Below are positions 13,939 to 18,684 of a stretch of 18,684 bases of DNA, piece by piece. Position 1 is the stretch's first letter. Each line of letters begins with the position of its first letter. The stretch is from Vulcanimicrobiota bacterium (lineage in GTDB: Bacteria; Vulcanimicrobiota; Vulcanimicrobiia; Vulcanimicrobiales; Vulcanimicrobiaceae): positions 1 to 18,684 of the forward strand of contig JAFAMS010000334.1 in the NCBI GenBank assembly GCA_019233165.1. Direction: 5' to 3'. The position numbers were made by a program, and so were the translations under genes. The notes under the pieces were generated by a model. The model worked only from the letters and a program-made list of their open reading frames with translations. It was not told the origin of the DNA and made no database searches.

Positions 13939-14799
13939 ATGAAACGCCGCGCCGCGCTAGCCGTCATTGCTTCAGGGATCTCTTTTGCGGCGAAAGGACG
14001 GGCCGAAGCGGCGCCGGACGACGCGCTCGCGCGCCTCAAGCAGAGCGGCGTCATGCGCATTGGCGTCAAGAGCGATCTCCCGGCGATCGCTTACGTCGAT
14101 ACCACGCAACCAGGCGACCTGCAGGGCTTTGAGATCGACTTGGCACGTGGAGTCGCAAAACGGATTCTCGGAGATCCCGATCGCGCGCGCCTCGTCGGCG
14201 TCACTTCCGAGAACCGTATCCCGAAGCTGCTCTCGGGCGAGATCGACTTGATCCTTGCGACGATGACGATCACGCCGGAACGCCTCGCTCAGATCGACTT
14301 CTCGAACGTGTACTACAAAGCCGGTCAGACCCTACTCGTGAATCCCGCCTCGAAGATCCGTTCGTATCGCGATCTCGCGGGACACACCGTCTGCACGGCG
14401 CAGGCGTCGACCTCGGCGGCGACTCTAGCGCGGGTCGCGCCGGCGGCACGCGTCGTGTTGCGCCCCACGTACGGCATGTGCTACGACGTGCTGCGCGACG
14501 GCGGCGTCGACGCGATGAGCACCGACGACGTCATCTTGCTCGGGTTCGCGTTCAAAGATCCGAAGTTTACGATGCTCGACGAACGGTTCACGTTCGAGCC
14601 TTACGGCATCGGTCTTCGAAAGAACTCGGCCTCTTTGAAGTCGGCGGTGAACGACGCGTTCAAATCGATCCGACGCGACGGCGATTACGACAGCTCGTAC
14701 CAGCGCTGGTTTCGCCAGCCGCTGCCGCGCGGCTACGGCTACTGGCTCGACATGGATCCGGCGCTCGCGGCTAAGAAGTTCGCCGACCAGTCGCGCTAG
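13939..14799 (+). CDS. Amino-acid-type ABC transporter periplasmic solute-binding protein
   Basis: A 286-residue secreted protein of the family 3 (polar amino acid) solute-binding fold. A signal peptide is visible (KRRAALAVIASGISFAA, cleavage probably after residues near RAEA), with twin arginines but no full Tat motif. The mature part starts LARLKQSGVMRIGVKSDLP and shows GDLQGFEIDLARGVAKRI, IPKLLSGEIDLILATMTIT and RLAQIDFSNVYYKAGQ, the classical GltI/GlnH pattern, and ends with DGDYDSSYQRWF. No permease or ATPase gene lies next to it, so it is either an orphan receptor or works with a transporter encoded elsewhere. It is divergent from the MFS gene across a shared operator. Its stop overlaps the convergent glycosidase gene by four bases. 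Confidence 0.92.
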   Translation: MKRRAALAVIASGISFAAKGRAEAAPDDALARLKQSGVMRIGVKSDLPAIAYVDTTQPGDLQGFEIDLARGVAKRILGDPDRARLVGVTSENRIPKLLSGEIDLILATMTITPERLAQIDFSNVYYKAGQTLLVNPASKIRSYRDLAGHTVCTAQASTSAATLARVAPAARVVLRPTYGMCYDVLRDGGVDAMSTDDVILLGFAFKDPKFTMLDERFTFEPYGIGLRKNSASLKSAVNDAFKSIRRDGDYDSSYQRWFRQPLPRGYGYWLDMDPALAAKKFADQSR

Positions 14800-16196
14800 C
14801 GGCGCCGCAGCGCAGATTGCGTCACGCCGGTGTAGCGCTGGACGGCTTGACCCGCCGGGGTAACCGTGCCGGCGCCCTCGGCGGCTTGTAAGCTTGTATT
14901 CAGCGCCGCGAGCATCTGCGAGTACGCATAGTTTGCGGTCGTAGGGCTGAAGTCGACGTACGTATAGAGCATCAGCGCGTACGAGAGATCGAGGTTCTGC
15001 ACGTTGTTGCAGCGCGCGAGCTGGATCAAGCTCGAGACGTACTGCTGATCGATCGTCCCCCAAAACGAGTAGGCGTTGCGGACGAAGACGATCTGCGAGT
15101 CGATCGGCCCCGACGTCCCATCGCTCCCCGCGTCCTCTTTGTCGAGCCACGATTCGGTTACGATTAAGGGCTTGCCGCTGGCTTTCAGCTGTTGCAGATC
15201 GGCGATCCCGTTTTGCAAATAGTCGGGGGGATACATGTGAAGGTCGTAATAGTCGAGCGACGTCATCGAGAGCAGGTTCGTGACGAACGCATTGCTCTGC
15301 CAGTCGTCGGAACCCGCCCCTATCTTCGTCCCGCCCGGGTTCGAATTGTTGATCTGAGAGCGGATCGCGTTCAGATACGCCGGGTAGTTGGACGGGTCGT
15401 TCACGCTCGAGAACCCGGTTTGAAACGCGATCGTCGACGGCTCGGCGCCGAGGTTCAGATGGTCGGGCTTGAGGTTGTCGATGATGTGTTGGCCGTTCTC
15501 CGCGAGGCCGGCTTCGAGCATGGGGAGGGTCAGCCCGTTGAAGTTGTACTGCGAGCCCGCATATTGTGGGAACAGGATGTTCGACTCGATGTCGACGCCG
15601 AGCCCCGCGGCGCGAAGTCCTTGCACGACCTGCTGGTAATAGGAGAGGTACGTCGCATAGTTCGCGACCGTGAACGTCGAATTCGGCAGATTCGCGGGAT
15701 TCGAAACGAGCGTCGGATAGTTGATCGAGATCCGAAAGCCGGTGATCCCGAAACGTTGCTGGTAGCCGGTCGCAAACGCAATCGCGTTGTTCGCCATCGC
15801 CGTGACGGCTGCCGGACTCGCGCCGATCAGCGATGAGTAAATCCCGTTCGAGTCGGCCGGGAGAAGAATCGTATAGATCTTCGTCGGGTAATTGGCGCCG
15901 GCGCACTGCGCCGAGACGGCGTTCGAGAACTGGCTCACCTGCGTTCCGACGGCGTTGTACAAAGCCGCGTAGGTCGGCGGAGCGGTCGGCACCGATGCCG
16001 CGCTCGCCGTGGGCGTCGGTGTCGGTGACGGTGTCGAAGAGGACCCCGAACCCGGTGGAACGGTCGGCGGCGATGTGCTCGGGCTCGACATCGGCGGAAT
16101 CGACGAGCCGCCTGCGCTGCCGCCGCCACAGCCCGTGAAGGCGACGGCACACGCGAGTGCAAGAACGGTCGCTGCAGTGTGAAGTGGCTGTCTCAT
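14796..16196 (-). CDS. Lipoprotein with clan-A type glycoside hydrolase domain
   Basis: A 466-residue exported lipoprotein. The signal ends VAFTGC with C23 as the lipidation site, then comes a flexible Ser/Thr/Pro/Gly-rich linker to about residue 75. The rest looks like a TIM-barrel glycosidase: FGITGFRISINYP, GLGVDIESNILFP, DHLNLGAEPST with E252 as possible acid/base, LDYYDLHMYPPD, and KPLIVTESWLDK with E348 as possible nucleophile. The spacing of 96 residues between the two glutamates fits GH clan A (families such as GH5 or GH53). I cannot name the exact family. It would act outside the inner membrane on a polysaccharide. ATG 16196 is the start. Shares four bases with the solute-binding gene at its 3' end. 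Confidence 0.82.
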   Translation of the reverse strand: MRQPLHTAATVLALACAVAFTGCGGGSAGGSSIPPMSSPSTSPPTVPPGSGSSSTPSPTPTPTASAASVPTAPPTYAALYNAVGTQVSQFSNAVSAQCAGANYPTKIYTILLPADSNGIYSSLIGASPAAVTAMANNAIAFATGYQQRFGITGFRISINYPTLVSNPANLPNSTFTVANYATYLSYYQQVVQGLRAAGLGVDIESNILFPQYAGSQYNFNGLTLPMLEAGLAENGQHIIDNLKPDHLNLGAEPSTIAFQTGFSSVNDPSNYPAYLNAIRSQINNSNPGGTKIGAGSDDWQSNAFVTNLLSMTSLDYYDLHMYPPDYLQNGIADLQQLKASGKPLIVTESWLDKEDAGSDGTSGPIDSQIVFVRNAYSFWGTIDQQYVSSLIQLARCNNVQNLDLSYALMLYTYVDFSPTTANYAYSQMLAALNTSLQAAEGAGTVTPAGQAVQRYTGVTQSALRRR

Positions 16197-16222
16197 CGTT
16201 TCTCACCGATTCCTAAGGAAGA

Positions 16223-16248
16223 GCATCGCGTTTGGTTTCTTGCGATGC
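16223..16248. repeat. Inverted repeat in the glycosidase/Fpg divergent gap
   Basis: GCATCGC and GCGATGC arms (7 bases each) separated by a 12-base T-rich loop, in the 143-base gap between the two divergent genes at 16196 and 16340. It might be an operator or a hairpin in the glycosidase leader. Nothing else is evident in this gap apart from promoters that I cannot place. Confidence 0.45.
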
Positions 16249-16339
16249 CAACGCTATTTTCTCAGCATCCGTCAGCCTCGCGGCTTAACGCGTGATTAGG
16301 CGGAGACGCTCGTGACAACGGTCACGCACGTGTAATCGC

Positions 16340-17227
16340 GTGCCGGAACTTCCCGATATCGCTGCGTACGTCAGCGCGCTCGAGCCGCTGATCGTCGGCG
16401 AGCGGCTCGAAGGCATCTCGGTGCGGAGCGTTTCGTTGCTGCGCACCGCAGGCATTCCGTTGTCGGACGTTGAGGGCAAGACGGTGCGCGAGCTCCGCCG
16501 CATCGGCAAGCGTATCGCAATCGGGCTCGACGACGACCTTTGGATCGGGTTGCATCTGATGATCGCGGGCCGGCTCCACTGGCGCCCGCCCGGCGTCGCG
16601 CTCGCGGGACGGAATCAACTCGCGGCGCTTCGATTTCCCACGGGAAGCCTCGTGCTCACCGAAGCGGGCTCGAAACGCCGCGCCCAGCTGCACGTTGTGC
16701 GCGGCGATGAGGCTCTCCACGCGCTCGATCCCGGCGGACTCGACGCCTTCGCATCGGACGTCGATGCATTCAAGCGCGCGCTTGCGGCGGAGAACCATAC
16801 GCTCAAACGAGCGCTGACCGATCCGCACGTCATCGACGGTATCGGAAACGCCTACTCGGACGAGATCCTTCACGCCGCGATGCTCTCGCCGATCGCGCAG
16901 ACAAAAAAGCTCTCCGGGGACGAGTGGGCTCGGCTTCATGCGGCGGCGCGTGAGACGCTTCGGCTGTGGATCGAACGATTGGTCGCCGAAGCAGGGCGCG
17001 CGTTCCCCGAGCGCGTGACCGCGTTTCGTCCGGAGATGGCCGTGCACGGCCGCTACAAGCAGCCGTGTCCGCGCTGCGGAAAACCCGTCCAGCGCATTCG
17101 GTATGCGGATAACGAGACGAATTATTGCGCGCAGTGTCAGACCGGCGGCGTCGTCTTGGCCGACCGCAGCCTCTCGCGGCTCCTGCGGGGCGATTGGCCG
17201 CGTTCCCTCGAGGAGCTGGAAGAGTAA
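16340..17227 (+). CDS. Fpg/Nei-family DNA glycosylase/AP lyase
   Basis: A 295-residue base-excision repair enzyme. The N-terminus PELPDIAAYV gives the catalytic proline and glutamate after Met removal; RRIGKRIAIGL carries the conserved lysine and LHLMIAGRLHW the following strand. The helix-two-turn-helix reads VIDGIGNAYSDEILHAAMLSP. The C-terminal zinc finger has C243, C246, C263 and C266. In the finger, the place of the DNA-contacting arginine of Fpg (R-x-T-x-Y-C) reads DNETNYC, with Asn in place of Arg, so this belongs to a variant subgroup whose lesion range may differ from 8-oxoguanine. The start is GTG 16340, required for the exposed proline. It may be functionally paired with UdgX at the left of the window, but the two are not linked. 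Confidence 0.93.
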   Translation: MPELPDIAAYVSALEPLIVGERLEGISVRSVSLLRTAGIPLSDVEGKTVRELRRIGKRIAIGLDDDLWIGLHLMIAGRLHWRPPGVALAGRNQLAALRFPTGSLVLTEAGSKRRAQLHVVRGDEALHALDPGGLDAFASDVDAFKRALAAENHTLKRALTDPHVIDGIGNAYSDEILHAAMLSPIAQTKKLSGDEWARLHAAARETLRLWIERLVAEAGRAFPERVTAFRPEMAVHGRYKQPCPRCGKPVQRIRYADNETNYCAQCQTGGVVLADRSLSRLLRGDWPRSLEELEE

Positions 17228-17240
17228 CCGATTCAACCGG

Positions 17241-17269
17241 TTGACATAACCTATCTAAGCGGTTACACT
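17241..17269 (+). promoter_or_regulatory. Sigma-70-type promoter of the CGNR gene
   Basis: TTGACA (17241-17246), a 17-base spacer and TACACT (17264-17269) match the -35/-10 consensus well. Transcription would start near 17276-17277, right at the GTG start codon, predicting a leaderless message. Imperfect repeats (ACCGGTTGACA and AGCGGTTACAC) overlap both boxes and could bind a regulator, possibly the CGNR protein itself. Confidence 0.72.
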
Positions 17270-17276
17270 CGGGGGC

Positions 17277-17870
17277 GTGACCACCACCCGCGCCCAGTCC
17301 CGCCTCGCCTCCGCGCCATTCAGATTCGGATACGGCTCCCCGGCGCTCGACCTCGCAGTGACCCTCCGGCGGCGTGGCTCGACCCCGATCGAGCTTCTCG
17401 CCAAGCCCGAAGACGGCGAACGCTGGCTGCAGGCCGCGGGTTTGGTTTCCGGCTCGATTCGTCTCGACGGCTCCGCACTCGAAGAGCTCCGCGGTTTGCG
17501 CGATGCGATCTATCGCATCGGACGTGCTGCCGTCGCCGGACTGGCACCCCCGGCTTCGGACGTTCGTTTGATCAATGCCGCGGCAAGGCTTAGCGCCGAT
17601 GCGCCCCAGCTCGGCGGCGACTGGACCGTCAAAGCTCCGCGCGCCCGGCAATTCGACGCGGCGCTCGGGACGATCGCGCGCGCCGCGATCGCGCTCTTCG
17701 GCGACGAGCGGCAGCGCGCGCTCTTGCGCTCTTGCGAGCAAGACGATTGTGCGGGTCTTTTTCTCGATCGTTCGCGTGGCGAGCGCCGGCGTTGGTGCTC
17801 GATGTCACGCTGCGGAAGCCGCGCCAAAGTCGCGGCGTTCAGACAACGCCAAAAGGATGCTCAACGATGA
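17277..17870 (+). CDS. CGNR zinc-finger / ABATE-domain protein
   Basis: A 197-residue predicted regulator. The N-terminal 140 residues (LDLAVTLRRRGSTPIELLAK, RWLQAAGLV, LEELRGLRDAIYRI) match the ABATE domain, thought to bind a ligand or signal. The C-terminal zinc finger has C153, C158, C174 and C179 with RRWCSMSRCGSRAKVAAFRQ; the name-giving CGNR is CGSR here. Such proteins are stress-response transcription factors in actinobacteria and relatives. The start is GTG 17277, about one base from the predicted transcription start, hence probably leaderless. The last bases overlap the start of the next gene as ATGA. Target genes are not evident beyond the gene pair itself. Confidence 0.9.
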   Translation: MTTTRAQSRLASAPFRFGYGSPALDLAVTLRRRGSTPIELLAKPEDGERWLQAAGLVSGSIRLDGSALEELRGLRDAIYRIGRAAVAGLAPPASDVRLINAAARLSADAPQLGGDWTVKAPRARQFDAALGTIARAAIALFGDERQRALLRSCEQDDCAGLFLDRSRGERRRWCSMSRCGSRAKVAAFRQRQKDAQR

Positions 17871-18331
17871 TTGCCCACTTACCGATCCCTGCCGCCCGCG
17901 AAGCGCGCGATGCTCTCACGGAACTCGCCTGGCAGACCCATCTCGCCCCAGCCGGTCGCGGCCTGTTCTTCGCGCTCCGCAACACGGCGCCGAGCGACGA
18001 GACGATTCTTGATGAGCTCGTCGCGCACGTACGGCACTTGCTTCCCGAGACCGAGTACGGGATGCAAATCGTTCGCGCGTACGCCGCTCCAGGTTTGCGC
18101 GGGAACGAGCTGAGAAAACACTTCCTCGATGCCATCGGATCCCGGATGCCGCGCACCGCGGAGCGTTTGCTTCTCCTCGTCGAAGGCTTCGAGCTGCTCG
18201 ACGCCGGCGATCGCTCCGCACATCTCGCCGCACTGCGGCTCGCCTTGCGCTTACCTTACGTCGTCGTGCTCGTAGCGACGGACTCTCTGGAACAACGAGA
18301 GCGACGTTTCTTCGACCGCATCTTTCCCTGA
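17867..18331 (+). CDS. Unknown protein coupled to the CGNR regulator
   Basis: A 154-residue protein that I do not recognise. It has an Ala/Arg/Leu-rich helical N-terminal half ([40 protein letters not shown]) and a part with [19 protein letters not shown] followed by [20 protein letters not shown]. That second part looks somewhat like the Walker B strand and sensor strand of an AAA/STAND ATPase, but there is no Walker A, so it may be a remnant or chance likeness. No signal peptide, membrane segment or cysteine pair is seen. The start is ATG 17867, overlapping the previous stop (ATGA), with AAAAGGA ten bases upstream. The coupling suggests a partner or sensor for the CGNR regulator. Confidence 0.72.
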   Translation: MIAHLPIPAAREARDALTELAWQTHLAPAGRGLFFALRNTAPSDETILDELVAHVRHLLPETEYGMQIVRAYAAPGLRGNELRKHFLDAIGSRMPRTAERLLLLVEGFELLDAGDRSAHLAALRLALRLPYVVVLVATDSLEQRERRFFDRIFP

Positions 18332-18389
18332 GTTCGCTTGCATCGATCCCCTAGCAAGCGCGGCTCGCCGGCTTCGCCTACCCCGTGGG

Positions 18390-18684
18390 ATGATGGCTAG
18401 TGCCGGCGAAATAATGCGTTTCGAGAACCGCCGCTGCAGGGAGGCTCTTGAATTGCTTTCAAGCCAAGACGCGCCTTCTCCGGGACTGCTAGCGCCCCAC
18501 GCGATCTTCGAGGTCGCCGACCGCGAGACGATTGCGCACTTCCAGCGCATGGCCGACGCGCTTCCTGTCCTGATTTGGATGTCGGGCATCGACAAACTTT
18601 GTACTTGGTTCAACCGGACGTGGCTGGAGTTCGTCGGGCGCCCGATGGAGAGCGAGCTCGGTAACGGTTGGGCCGAAAACGTGT
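18390..18684 (+). CDS. PAS-domain protein, partial (runs off right edge)
   Basis: About 98 residues are visible before the window ends. The recognisable part is the start of a PAS domain: [40 protein letters not shown] and WAENV, a pattern common in the sensor modules of hybrid histidine kinases and diguanylate cyclases. The output domain lies beyond 18684, so the type of signalling protein is unknown. The first 50 residues are unremarkable. The start is ATG 18390 or 18393; ATG 18414 and TTG 18453 (which has GGGAGG just before) are alternatives. The 58-base gap before it holds no clear terminator. Confidence 0.82.
   Translation, partial: MMASAGEIMRFENRRCREALELLSSQDAPSPGLLAPHAIFEVADRETIAHFQRMADALPVLIWMSGIDKLCTWFNRTWLEFVGRPMESELGNGWAENV

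Noticed and set aside
14425..16206. 593-residue minus-strand open frame overlapping the glycosidase and solute-binding genes
   Set aside because: Composition is a GC-rich shadow with no domain; the glycosidase frame has a signal peptide and catalytic motifs.
16223..16248. Rho-independent terminator at the GCATCGC inverted repeat
   Set aside because: It lies between divergent starts, has a long 12-base loop and no proper U-tract at the end of a gene; kept only as an inverted repeat.
16322..17236. Open frame antisense to the Fpg/Nei gene
   Set aside because: No recognisable protein features, whereas the plus-strand frame is a clear DNA glycosylase.
16830..17741. Open frame antisense to the end of Fpg and the CGNR gene
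   Set aside because: It crosses two real genes and a strong promoter, and has Arg-rich shadow composition.
1..18684. CRISPR arrays, tRNA or rRNA genes, insertion sequences
   Set aside because: No regularly spaced repeats, no RNA-gene-like folds that I could recognise, and no transposase or terminal inverted repeats were seen; small RNAs cannot be excluded by eye.

Overview
The window is GC-rich, densely packed bacterial chromosome with many GTG and TTG starts and stop/start overlaps of the ATGA or TTGA type. I recognise 22 protein genes: 20 complete and 2 cut by the window edges. I saw no rRNA, tRNA, CRISPR array or insertion sequence. The gene content (UdgX, CGNR regulator, Ser/Thr/Pro-rich lipoprotein glycosidase, PAS protein) would suit a soil-type organism such as Eremiobacterota/WPS-2, or a rhizobial, acidobacterial or actinobacterial relative. 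This placement is inference; no marker gene settles it.

Left part (1-2909): glutamine synthetase (glnA, cut by the left edge) lies downstream of an aldo/keto reductase on the minus strand. Facing away on the plus strand is a UdgX-type uracil-DNA glycosylase with the diagnostic KRRIH loop, then a free-standing cyclic-nucleotide-binding domain.

Centre (2914-11158): an unusual cluster that I cannot match to a named pathway. It has two GT-A glycosyltransferases, a transglutaminase-like protein, three lipoyl-type barrel modules (only one with the attachment lysine), a 2-oxoacid dehydrogenase E1 alpha/beta pair without an E2 catalytic core or E3, and three SGNH-like proteins, at least two of which are clearly related. 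Six of these form one minus-strand operon with overlapping ends, translationally coupled to an upstream tetR gene. My working hypothesis is an acyl-transfer system: E1 loads an acyl group from a 2-oxoacid onto the free lipoyl protein, and the SGNH-like proteins and glycosyltransferases build or decorate a glycan or small molecule.

Right-centre (11155-14799): TetR regulator, GNAT acetyltransferase, SCO-like copper protein and MFS transporter, the last three overlapping in one minus-strand operon. A near-identical inverted repeat of about 20 bp lies before tetR and again between the MFS gene and a divergent amino-acid-type solute-binding protein. It is a strong candidate for the TetR operator and links all these genes, and through coupling the SGNH/E1 operon, into one regulon.

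Right part (14796-18684): a lipoprotein with clan-A glycosidase features, an Fpg/Nei-type DNA glycosylase, a CGNR zinc-finger regulator with a near-consensus promoter that predicts a leaderless message, an overlapping small unknown gene, and the start of a PAS-domain sensor protein cut by the right edge.
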